From positions 1 to 22,562 of the IMG/VR virus record IMGVR_UViG_3300037502_002084: 22,562 bases of DNA. One strand, 5' to 3'. Positions 5,861 through 13,682 of this stretch are shown here, piece by piece. The notes below the pieces were generated by a model. That model was not told the DNA's origin, made no database searches, and saw only the letters and a program-made list of their open reading frames with translations. Numbering within the stretch: the stretch's first letter is position 1; every line of letters begins with the position of its first letter. This DNA comes from a virus. Position numbers and translations under genes: made by a program.

Positions 5861-8120
5861 GAGCCTGAAGTTAGTTTTTGAAAAGGCTATTGATGTAGCA
5901 AGAAAATTGAAGCATGAGTATCTTACCATAGAACATTTATTGTTTGCTATGCTCTGCGAAGATTCATTTTTTAACAATGTACAGGGATACGGGGCGGACC
6001 CAGATTATATTAAAAAGAATTTAGAACACTATCTTAAAACCAAACTTAATGATATTATTAATGAAAATGTTGATAAGCCTAAGAAAACACAAGCCGTAGA
6101 AAGGGTTTTGAATCGTGCCTTTACTCAAGCACTGTTTAACGGTCGCCAATTGATGGAATTGACTGACGTGTTTTTAAGTATAATGAGTGAAAAGCGCAGT
6201 TGGAGTTTGTATTACATTCAACAAGCAGGCATCGATAAAGACAAATTTGCAGATTATCTCAGTAATGAAATTGGCGGAGAAGAGGAAGAAGTGCAAGACG
6301 GACAAACTGAACGTGCTCTTAGGGCATTTACAACAAATCTAAATGAGCAGGTTAAGAAAAATAAAATCGATCCTGTGATTGGACGGATAACAGAGCTTGA
6401 AAACGTGGCGTTAGCCATGGGACGTAGAAATAAAAATAATGTCATGCTTGTAGGAGATCCAGGTGTAGGTAAAACTGCTATAGCAGAAGGGCTTGCTTTT
6501 AATATTGTAAAGGGTGCTGTTCCAGATTTTCTAAAAGAATATACTGTATATAACTTAGATGTCAGTGCCATGCTTGCTGGAAGTAAGTATAGAGGTGATT
6601 TTGAAGAAAGATTTAAGTTTGTTTTGAAGGGTCTACAAACTAAAGGAAAAACTATCCTGTTCATCGACGAAGCACACATGATTAGCGGAGCAGGCAGTGC
6701 TGGTAACAGTGCCAACGATCTCAGCAATATGATGAAGCCAGCATTGAGTAAGGGCAATATTAAGGTAGTTGCAAGCACAACTTGGGAAGAATATCGAAAA
6801 TACTTTGAAAAAGATCGTGCGTTAATGCGCAGATTCCAAAGAATCACTGTTGAGGAACCCACTTCAGAAGTGTCAGTGCAAATTTTAAAAGGTCTTAAAA
6901 AATATTACGAACAACATCATAATGTTAAAATTACTGATGATGCCATACAAGCCGCGGTCAAACTCAGTGTAAAATATCAAAGCGACAAAAAGTTGCCAGA
7001 CAAAGCCATTGATTTGATCGACTGCGCATGTTCTAGATTTAATATCAAGTTGGCCGCTGACAGGATTATTAACGAGTCAGAGATTCAGTATGAACTAGCA
7101 CAAATGGTTCAAATTCCCGAAGAGCAGATAGCTGAAACAGAAAGTAATAATCTTTCTAATTTAGAAGATCAACTTAAGACTGAAGTTTACGGTCAAGACA
7201 CTGCAATTAATGAAGTTGTTGATAAAATACTTGTTGCTCGTGCAGGTCTAAAATCAGATAATAAACCTATCGGAAGTTTTGTATTCATGGGTCCTACTGG
7301 CACTGGCAAAACTGAAACTGCTAAATCACTCGCAAAGAATCTCGGAGTTAAACTTTTAAGATTTGATATGAGTGAATATCAAGAAAAGCATAGTGTAAGT
7401 AAATTAATCGGTAGTCCTCCAGGATATGTGGGATTCGAAGAAAACGCCGGATTGTTGATTACACAAATTCAAGAAAATCCCTATTGTGTTTTACTATTTG
7501 ATGAAGTAGAAAAAAGTCATCCAGATGTCAGTACAATTCTTTTACAACTTATGGATAATGGATTCATTACCGGAAGCAACGGTAAAAAAGCAGATTGTAG
7601 AAATGTAATATTAATACTGACCACAAATGCAGGCGCTCAGGAATCAGAAAAACTAAAAATTGGTTTTGGGGCTCAGGAAAAGGATTACGAAGATAAAGAA
7701 CTTAAAAAATTCTTCAGTCCAGAATTCCGTAATCGTTTAGATGCTGTAGTTTCCTTTAAGAAGCTTGGTAAAGAAACTATGGTTAAAATTGTTGGCAAAT
7801 TTATCGACGAGCTACGTGAGCAGGTCAAAGACAAAGGTGTTAAGATTAAGATCAACGACGCTGCTATCAACTTACTCATTGACAAGGGTTTCGATGCTAA
7901 GATGGGTGCAAGACCACTACAACGTACTATTGACCAAATGATCAAACGACCTTTAAGTAAGATGATATTATTTGGAGAATTGAAGGACGGTGGACAACTA
8001 AATATCGGCGTCGAAAACGATAATTTAGTGTTAACTAAAAAAATAAAGATACCAAAGATCACTGTTGAAAATGAAACTGAATCCGAACATTCAAATCAAA
8101 AGAACCAAGAAACTATTTGA
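5844..8120 (+). CDS. clpA: ClpA-like AAA+ unfoldase (Hsp100)
   Basis: Double-ring AAA+ unfoldase, 758 residues, the length of the E. coli ClpA I remember. An N-terminal Clp_N repeat domain occupies about 1-140. D1 has Walker A GDPGVGKT near residue 204 and Walker B ILFIDEAH near 270. D2 has Walker A GPTGTGKT near 482 and LLFDEVEKSH as Walker B. There is no ClpB-type middle coiled-coil domain, so it is a ClpA-type unfoldase rather than a disaggregase. A KIGFGAQ loop near 605 sits where ClpA carries its IGL/IGF ClpP-docking tripeptide. No clpP is in the window, so a host ClpP may be recruited. It overlaps neighbours at both ends. Confidence 0.93.
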   Translation: MVEPSESLKLVFEKAIDVARKLKHEYLTIEHLLFAMLCEDSFFNNVQGYGADPDYIKKNLEHYLKTKLNDIINENVDKPKKTQAVERVLNRAFTQALFNGRQLMELTDVFLSIMSEKRSWSLYYIQQAGIDKDKFADYLSNEIGGEEEEVQDGQTERALRAFTTNLNEQVKKNKIDPVIGRITELENVALAMGRRNKNNVMLVGDPGVGKTAIAEGLAFNIVKGAVPDFLKEYTVYNLDVSAMLAGSKYRGDFEERFKFVLKGLQTKGKTILFIDEAHMISGAGSAGNSANDLSNMMKPALSKGNIKVVASTTWEEYRKYFEKDRALMRRFQRITVEEPTSEVSVQILKGLKKYYEQHHNVKITDDAIQAAVKLSVKYQSDKKLPDKAIDLIDCACSRFNIKLAADRIINESEIQYELAQMVQIPEEQIAETESNNLSNLEDQLKTEVYGQDTAINEVVDKILVARAGLKSDNKPIGSFVFMGPTGTGKTETAKSLAKNLGVKLLRFDMSEYQEKHSVSKLIGSPPGYVGFEENAGLLITQIQENPYCVLLFDEVEKSHPDVSTILLQLMDNGFITGSNGKKADCRNVILILTTNAGAQESEKLKIGFGAQEKDYEDKELKKFFSPEFRNRLDAVVSFKKLGKETMVKIVGKFIDELREQVKDKGVKIKINDAAINLLIDKGFDAKMGARPLQRTIDQMIKRPLSKMILFGELKDGGQLNIGVENDNLVLTKKIKIPKITVENETESEHSNQKNQETI

Positions 8121-8721
8121 TAACACTTATAGATTCAAGGTTGTAATACTTTGTATTTTTGCCGGATATTTTAGAGGCAATGCAGTTCATTTTGCCCAAC
8201 AGAAACTAAAAGAAGCTAAAAAGACCGGATCATACCCTCTCTGGGCTAAAAAAGCCACCCTTCAAGATGTTGAATTTGGTTTGACACTTTGTAAAGAACT
8301 TCTAAAATTAGAAAATTATTCTCTTAGAATTGAAAGCCCGATAATATCATTTTACACTAACAACGAAAATGATATTAAATCAATAGTTAATATCGACAGT
8401 GATGCTGTAAAGTATGTGTCTATGCCTGAACATTATCAGAACATGGAGAGAGACACTGTTTATGTTAAAAAATTAGACTATGGATTTAAAGTAACAATGG
8501 GTAGAACAACCCAAGCCCAAACAAATTTTATACAATGGGCAGGTTCAAATACGCACAAGATTCGTATGCCTAAACGCTGCCTAGATGACCTTGCTCACAA
8601 TCACAGCTGGGGCGGGGGCCATTTTTACGTCAAAGATGATAAAACTCTTACTATGGTCAAAATGTTTCTAGGAAACAGCATTGCCAGGGTTGATTCTGTA
8701 GTAAAACTCCCTAAAAACTAA
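8071..8721 (+). CDS. Unrecognised protein at the end of the proteostasis operon
   Basis: A 216-residue protein with no confident family. The first ATG is at 8071 (a TTG at 8065 is also in frame). It overlaps clpA by 50 bases, unusually long, yet the encoded stretch IKRTKKLFDNTYRFKVVIL reads like a real basic, beta-forming N-terminus. Other features: a FAGYFRGN segment, an SLRIESPIISFYTN segment, then DTVYVKKLDYGFKVT and a C-terminal SWGGGHFYVKD segment. The YVKKL-type pattern recalls hypothetical proteins of other T4-like phages. No membrane segment is clear. It shares the dnaJ promoter and is the last gene before a late promoter. Confidence 0.7.
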   Translation: MKLNPNIQIKRTKKLFDNTYRFKVVILCIFAGYFRGNAVHFAQQKLKEAKKTGSYPLWAKKATLQDVEFGLTLCKELLKLENYSLRIESPIISFYTNNENDIKSIVNIDSDAVKYVSMPEHYQNMERDTVYVKKLDYGFKVTMGRTTQAQTNFIQWAGSNTHKIRMPKRCLDDLAHNHSWGGGHFYVKDDKTLTMVKMFLGNSIARVDSVVKLPKN

Positions 8722-8734
8722 AAAGTCTGCTAGT

Positions 8735-8758
8735 TTGTGATATTGATAAATATCACAA
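8735..8758 (+). repeat. Perfect 9-bp inverted repeat containing a late promoter motif
   Basis: TTGTGATAT (8735-8743) and ATATCACAA (8750-8758) flank the six bases TGATAA. The GATAAATA late motif (8745-8752) spans the loop and part of the right arm. It may be a repressor or anti-late-activator site, an RNA hairpin at the end of the clpA operon, or chance in AT-rich DNA. No T-tract follows, so it is not a typical terminator. Confidence 0.5.
8745..8752 (+). promoter_or_regulatory. T4-type late promoter motif GATAAATA
   Basis: One mismatch from TATAAATA. It is 18 bases upstream of the start at 8771, with an AGGGGA ribosome site in between. It marks the switch from the early proteostasis operon to the late block. 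Confidence 0.62.
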
Positions 8759-8770
8759 TAGGGGATTGAC

Positions 8771-9232
8771 ATGACTGAAAAGGGACTTTCACATTACATG
8801 GAATTAGTCGAATCCGATGGGACTGACATATATCAGGGAGATGGGTTCTATTTCATGCTGGACGAAGATACTGGCGTAGAAACAGAAGTACTAACTGCCT
8901 GGGATGACGCTATCTTAGTTGAACTAGATCAAACAGCACTGGCTCTACTTCAGGACATTGGCGCAAAATTTATAGATTCCGATGATCTAAATGAAGCAAA
9001 ATATCAAGGTAGAACCGTACCTTTGGGCAAGCCTATGAAAGGTGATGTAGCCAAAAGCAAAGTTTATGTTCGCAAACCGAATGGTAAAATTGTTAAAGTA
9101 AATTTTGGCGACAAAAAACTCAGTATTAAAAAACACATTCCTGGCCGTAGAAAAAGTTTCCGTGCCAGACACAACTGTGCCAATCCGGGCCCACGTTGGA
9201 AAGCACGTTATTGGAGTTGTAGGGCTTGGTAA
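8771..9232 (+). CDS. Two-part late protein: acidic N-terminus, basic Cys/Trp C-terminal domain
   Basis: A 153-residue protein. Residues 1-75 are acidic. Residues 97-153 form a basic domain beginning KVYVRKPNGKIVKVNFGDKK and ending with an RRKSFRARHNC element, then ARYWSCRAW. This C-terminal domain is familiar from tailed phages and some large DNA viruses; I recall it as DUF5872, unverified. Its two cysteines (136 and 150) and many Arg/Trp suggest nucleic-acid or metal binding, but no function is known. A candidate T4 prohead-protease site, LNE|A (73-76), lies between the halves. It is the first gene behind the late motif at 8745, and the next gene starts one base after its stop. Confidence 0.75.
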   Translation: MTEKGLSHYMELVESDGTDIYQGDGFYFMLDEDTGVETEVLTAWDDAILVELDQTALALLQDIGAKFIDSDDLNEAKYQGRTVPLGKPMKGDVAKSKVYVRKPNGKIVKVNFGDKKLSIKKHIPGRRKSFRARHNCANPGPRWKARYWSCRAW

Positions 9233-9233
9233 T

Positions 9234-9614
9234 ATGAAAATCACAGAACTTTTTAATAATCCAAAAAAACCAATAGATCAACTATTAGGTAAAGAAAAAG
9301 ATCACGATATTGACAGTGACGAATTTAAATTTGATCTCGGTGAAGATTTAATTTATTTTATGCACAATAATGATGATTTCTACAGAAGGAACCTTTTCCC
9401 AGTACTAAAAGTATGCAAAAGAAAATTTGATCTTGGGCAAGGTTTCAGTCACCGTATGTTCAAGCCAATCATAGCTAAAGCATACGAAGCTTACAAAAAA
9501 GAATTTCCATTGAGAGAATTACAAGACAGGTTAGAAGAAGAAAAATGTGATGCTATAGCCAAAGAAATTTATAATACTGAGCTAGGTCACATGAAAGATG
9601 GAAAATACGAATAA
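9234..9614 (+). CDS. Unrecognised small acidic phage protein
   Basis: A 126-residue soluble protein with no known family. I use ATG 9234, one base after the preceding stop; earlier in-frame starts would run far into the upstream gene. The N-terminus MKITELFNNPKKPIDQLL resembles the M-x-[IL]-x-ELF openings of the proteins at 9614 and 13682. The middle is acidic (KDHDIDSDEFKFDLGEDL); the rest is helical with basic and acidic faces (FPVLKVCKRKFD, LRELQDRLEEEK). Similar small proteins precede structural genes in T4-like phages. It is joined by TAATG to the large protein that follows, suggesting a shared role. Confidence 0.7.
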   Translation: MKITELFNNPKKPIDQLLGKEKDHDIDSDEFKFDLGEDLIYFMHNNDDFYRRNLFPVLKVCKRKFDLGQGFSHRMFKPIIAKAYEAYKKEFPLRELQDRLEEEKCDAIAKEIYNTELGHMKDGKYE

Positions 9615-12600
9615 TGTTTTTAAGAGAACTTTTTTCGCCTTTGGCAAAGTTTCTACTTTATGAAGGCGGCAACTTAGTTATAGGTGATGTCGAAGCAAAC
9701 AAAATCGACACTAGTCAAAGAGCCAGTGTCGTGCCTATACTTGACAACGCACTTACAGCAATCAACAAGGCCTATGCCGCACAACACGGCAATAAAGGCA
9801 TATGGAATCCTAAATTATTGGCTAGTAAAAAATTCTTAGCAGGTTCCAGTTTTCATTTCTTTGATCGTACAGGCATATCTGATGAAATTTTTACACAGGT
9901 AAAAAGAACTGTTGGCGACATTGACACAATGATCGATAAGGACAAAAGAGATGACGTACTTACTTGGTTATCATCTCTTTCACAAGGAGCTGTAGTAGGA
10001 CCTGCACGTTTTGTTGGGTTTGATGATAAAGATCCTGTGCAAATATTAACTATGTGGCAATTCCCTGATATTGTTATCCAAAACAATGAAGGGAAACAAT
10101 TTCCAATCAATATTCAAATAGATTTGGAAATGAAAGAATATGAAAACGACGAACCAACTACTTGGAGTCAATTTAGTACTAGTAGCAGTTGGGAAGATAT
10201 CAGTGTTGGAGTCAAAGGTGTATTTCATAAATTTTTAATACAAAGTATGACTGGATTAACTGCCAAAGACTTTATGCTTAGAAAACTTGTGGGTCGAGGT
10301 AAAGCTCGTGCACCACAAGACATACCTACTAGAGATAATATGTACAGTTTTGCCATTAAATCAAAAGAAGGTGGCGGACTTAGACCCAAGTATGATCCAG
10401 TAATAGATCCGACTACTGGCAAACAAGAAATAGTAGATGGATTGCCTGTATTTGAACCACGTGCAACTACTGGCTACGAAAAAGATTTAGGTAAGATATT
10501 TCAAACTATTTTTGGCTCTAGAATGAAGCCAAAAGATTTAAATGCACAAAAAGAGAAATTTTGGAGTTTTGTTGGTGTAGCAAGTTTGATGAAACAGTAT
10601 TTGACTCCCGAAGAGCAAAACGAAGTTGTTGATAGTTTTTTAGAAAAACTTTTTGCTCCCGGTGCACAAGGTCTTTATGCTAATGATAAAGAAAAAGATC
10701 AGCAAGAAAAATCAGCTGCTGTAGATAAACTATTTGACATATTAGAAACTAATCCTCCAAAAGGATTGGATCAAATGAAACAGCAATACTATGCTGCCTA
10801 TAAATTAAGAGAAAGTATTTTTGAAGCAGAAGAAAAACCAGAAGTAGTACAAAGCAAACGTAAAAGCATAGTTCATTTAGAAAAAATGAAAGATATTGAC
10901 TTTTTAGATTTACTTGATGAATTACGTGATGAAACTAACGATAAAATAACATTGGATAATATTCCAATGACTGTTAAAATTGACGGCTTTGGGTCACGTT
11001 TTGGAAAAAGCGAAGACGGTAGGGCATTTTACGAAACCAGTAGAACTGGGCCTAAATTTGGTCCTGGTAAATTCTTAAAATATCATCTAGAAAAAGGCAC
11101 ACAGGACGAAGAAATTTTACGCAGAGCTGGATTATTTGATCAACTGCAAGATAAAATTATGGGTGTGATTGAACGTATTGATAAGCAATTAGGTAAAAAC
11201 TTTTTAACTGATGTTAAAGTACACGTGGAAGTACTATATCTCCCGTTTGCCAGCGAACAAGAAGACGGTAGATTAAAATTTGTTGGTATAAGCTACGACA
11301 AATTACCTGAAGGTGTTGATCTAGCACTAATTCCTTTATTTGCCGAAATTGGCAGCAGTGGTGCAAAACATCCTAAAAGTAATCTAATAATCAAACAATT
11401 AAAAAATATTGGCAACATGGGTGATACAATGTTCATAGATAATAATCTAACTACTGATGGTAGTATAGATGTTACTGGGCTTATACCCCCTATGGAAAAT
11501 TTAGAAACATTAAGAAACATGATTCTAAGTAACAAACGTGATGCTAAAAAAGAAGCAGCCGAAGCTTTACAACCATTAAAAGATAAACTAGCAAATTACA
11601 TCATTGAACACCCAGGTATATTAGGTAAAGATATATTAGGTAGAGACTACGAAGGTATTATTTTAAACAGCAAGCAGGGTCCTGTAAAAATTACCAGTAA
11701 GCAACAAAAAGATATAATCAAAGCTAAAAATGATGCTATTAAGGCTGCAAAGCCCCCACAAGCAGATCCTAACAAACCCAAGTCAGGCAAAACTGCTGTA
11801 GTGACTATCGGTAGTTTCATTGGTCACATTGGACATCAACAACTAGTCAATATGGTTTTAGATAAGGCACAAGCGTTAGGTGCTGATCCGTTTGTTTATA
11901 TCAGTAGTATGACCGGACCTGATGATCCAATCCCTCCAGAAGTTAAATTTGAAACTTGGCAGAGATTGTACCCAGAACAACGTGAAATATTTTCACTAAT
12001 ACAACCAGGCGGAACTCCAGTTAAAAAAATTGAAAAAGAATTAGTAACTGTAAGTAACCCACCGCCTTACGATAAAATTATAGTAATGGTAGGCGATGAT
12101 CGTTTTGAAGGTATGCGTAAATGGATGCAACACCTAAGTAAGCGTATGAAAAATCCGCAGTATCCAGGTTTTGAACATGTGGAATTTGATGTAGAAAATA
12201 CACCAAGAAATCCAGATGAAGGCGGCACTGGTATGAGCTTTACCGAATTACGTAATGTATTAAAAGACACAAGCAAAACAGCACAAGAACAATTTATTGC
12301 TTGGCGTAAAGCGTTTGATCCAATATTAGATGATAAATGGATCAAATATCTAATGACTGTGGCGAGAAAAGGAATGGGCATACAAGTTAAAAAAGATTTA
12401 AAAGAAAGTGTAATGAGTGAGATTGATTATCAAATTGGTAATAAATTGGACAGAGCCATTGCACTTTACAAAAAGAAAAGAATCAATGACGAAACTTTAG
12501 GCGACTTCACTATTAAGTTAGCCGGCAACGTGGCTAGAAAATTAGACCTAGATCAAGATGCAGTACAAGGTGTTATTAATGACTATGTGGATAACGCATT

Positions 12601-12715
12601 GTCAGATTTAGATGAAGAAGCCGCTGGTGTTGGAATTGTTACAAAACAAAATACAACTGCTGACGTTGGTCCTAGTACGTTAGGTAAAATGTTAAGAAGT
12701 TTGAAACTAGCATGA
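9614..12715 (+). CDS. Large multidomain protein: ligase-type and HIGH-type nucleotidyltransferases, possible third N-terminal NTase
   Basis: 1033 residues. Residues 1-17 (ending FLLYE, then GGN) look like a removable targeting peptide. Residues about 70-210 hold a GSS (77-79), DID (102-104) and IQID (Asp170) pattern resembling a pol-beta-type NTase signature; this is tentative. About 415-700 is a DNA/RNA-ligase-like core: KIDG with candidate adenylated Lys455, Glu539 in VHVEVLY as motif III, YEGIIL at 679-684 as motif IV, and Lys692 in VKI as motif V. About 727-900 is a cytidylyltransferase-like fold with GSFIGHIGH (HIGH at 738-741) and a late TGMSFTELR (872-880) in place of ISxTxxR. The 900-1033 tail is helical. 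Substrates are unknown; RNA or DNA end repair, or cofactor salvage, are possible. It is coupled to both neighbours. Confidence 0.8.
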   Translation: MFLRELFSPLAKFLLYEGGNLVIGDVEANKIDTSQRASVVPILDNALTAINKAYAAQHGNKGIWNPKLLASKKFLAGSSFHFFDRTGISDEIFTQVKRTVGDIDTMIDKDKRDDVLTWLSSLSQGAVVGPARFVGFDDKDPVQILTMWQFPDIVIQNNEGKQFPINIQIDLEMKEYENDEPTTWSQFSTSSSWEDISVGVKGVFHKFLIQSMTGLTAKDFMLRKLVGRGKARAPQDIPTRDNMYSFAIKSKEGGGLRPKYDPVIDPTTGKQEIVDGLPVFEPRATTGYEKDLGKIFQTIFGSRMKPKDLNAQKEKFWSFVGVASLMKQYLTPEEQNEVVDSFLEKLFAPGAQGLYANDKEKDQQEKSAAVDKLFDILETNPPKGLDQMKQQYYAAYKLRESIFEAEEKPEVVQSKRKSIVHLEKMKDIDFLDLLDELRDETNDKITLDNIPMTVKIDGFGSRFGKSEDGRAFYETSRTGPKFGPGKFLKYHLEKGTQDEEILRRAGLFDQLQDKIMGVIERIDKQLGKNFLTDVKVHVEVLYLPFASEQEDGRLKFVGISYDKLPEGVDLALIPLFAEIGSSGAKHPKSNLIIKQLKNIGNMGDTMFIDNNLTTDGSIDVTGLIPPMENLETLRNMILSNKRDAKKEAAEALQPLKDKLANYIIEHPGILGKDILGRDYEGIILNSKQGPVKITSKQQKDIIKAKNDAIKAAKPPQADPNKPKSGKTAVVTIGSFIGHIGHQQLVNMVLDKAQALGADPFVYISSMTGPDDPIPPEVKFETWQRLYPEQREIFSLIQPGGTPVKKIEKELVTVSNPPPYDKIIVMVGDDRFEGMRKWMQHLSKRMKNPQYPGFEHVEFDVENTPRNPDEGGTGMSFTELRNVLKDTSKTAQEQFIAWRKAFDPILDDKWIKYLMTVARKGMGIQVKKDLKESVMSEIDYQIGNKLDRAIALYKKKRINDETLGDFTIKLAGNVARKLDLDQDAVQGVINDYVDNALSDLDEEAAGVGIVTKQNTTADVGPSTLGKMLRSLKLA

Positions 12716-13026
12716 AGCAATACAAAATAACTTCTGATAATATTAGTAAAGATAGCCCAGATGACTGCTATCTAGATCCTAACGATCCTATACAAGAAAT
12801 AAAAGTTCTACAATATTTAGGCGGCATTAATGCCCAAGGCAGATTATATGAATATCGTCTGCAGAATCAAAAGGCAGCACAAGGCAGTAATATCAGTGTA
12901 ACAGGTAATGAAAAAGGCGAGCTTATGAAAAAACATAATATCAAACCTGGAACACCAGAATGGTTTAAGCTATGGTTCAGTTTACCATATCTTACTGGCG
13001 AAGGGCCTGTCGACAAAAGTCGATAA
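12712..13026 (+). CDS. Unrecognised 104-residue phage protein
   Basis: A soluble protein of unknown function, overlapping the preceding gene as ATGA. It has an acidic start (SPDDCYLDPNDPIQEIKVL) and a central LGGINAQGRLYEYRL segment. It ends in a GTPEWFKLWFSLPYLTGE-like aromatic segment that resembles a short structured domain in other T4-like phage proteins. Its stop codon lies inside the late promoter motif for the endolysin gene. Confidence 0.68.
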   Translation: MKQYKITSDNISKDSPDDCYLDPNDPIQEIKVLQYLGGINAQGRLYEYRLQNQKAAQGSNISVTGNEKGELMKKHNIKPGTPEWFKLWFSLPYLTGEGPVDKSR

Positions 13027-13029
13027 ATA
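13022..13029 (+). promoter_or_regulatory. T4-type late promoter motif GATAAATA
   Basis: The motif contains the TAA stop (13024-13026) of the upstream gene and lies 20 bases before the endolysin start. A GGAG ribosome site is at 13039-13042. Confidence 0.62.
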
Positions 13030-13049
13030 TTGAATAATGGAGAAAACCA

Positions 13050-13682
13050 ATGAGTTTTGAATTTGATTTCACTAGAGAAAAACTAGCAGCTTGCATCTAC
13101 AAAAACAAGAATCCCGATCCTTGGTATGATGCACTATATGAAAATTTACCAACATTTGAAATTGTAACCCCAGCACGTGTCGCTGGGTTTATTGCACAAT
13201 GTCAGCACGAAAGTTTAGACTTTACTTTATTACAAGAAAACTTGAATTACAGTGCTAAAGGTCTAAATGGAACATTTAAAAAATATTTTCCTACGACAGA
13301 TTTAGCCGAATCATATCAACGCCAACCAGAAAAGATTGCTAATAGAGTTTATGCTAGCCGAATGGGCAACGGTGATGAAAGGTCTGGCGACGGATTTAAA
13401 TTCCGTGGGCGTGGGTTGATTCAACTTACTGGGCGTGATAACTACACAGCATTTAGTCGTGATTTCTTTGGTGATGATCACGTTGTTCAAGATCCTGACT
13501 TAGTACGCACACCGCCATATGCTGTGTTAAGTGCCTGCTGGTTCTGGAACAAAAACAAATTAAATCAGTGGTGTGATGCAGGTGATGTAGTTACACTAAG
13601 CAAACGTATTAATGGCGGTACCATTGGACTCGATGATCGCATCAGCCATTGGAACCATTGCTTAGATATTTTGGAATCCTGA
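13050..13682 (+). CDS. GH19 chitinase-like endolysin
   Basis: Peptidoglycan-cleaving lysozyme-like enzyme of glycoside hydrolase family 19, 210 residues, a single catalytic domain. The catalytic acid is Glu54 in the QCQHESLDF segment; Glu110 in NGDERSGDG is the likely second acid. The family signature KFRGRGLIQLTGRDNY (117-132) is intact, and a CWFW segment and an RINGG segment (187-191) complete the fold. There is no signal peptide, so export depends on a holin; the EF-hand protein at 4091 is a candidate. There is also no separate wall-binding domain. It has its own late motif and ribosome site, and its stop overlaps the next start (TGATG). Confidence 0.92.
   Translation: MSFEFDFTREKLAACIYKNKNPDPWYDALYENLPTFEIVTPARVAGFIAQCQHESLDFTLLQENLNYSAKGLNGTFKKYFPTTDLAESYQRQPEKIANRVYASRMGNGDERSGDGFKFRGRGLIQLTGRDNYTAFSRDFFGDDHVVQDPDLVRTPPYAVLSACWFWNKNKLNQWCDAGDVVTLSKRINGGTIGLDDRISHWNHCLDILES

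Noticed and set aside
6254-6862. 202-residue open frame on the minus strand inside the ClpA-like gene
   Set aside because: It is antisense to a clear AAA+ domain, low-complexity Ser/Leu composition, no ribosome site or recognisable fold.
9105-9233. Upstream start for the gene at 9234
   Set aside because: It would overlap 128 bases of the conserved C-terminal domain of the preceding gene; the ATG just after that gene's stop is preferred.
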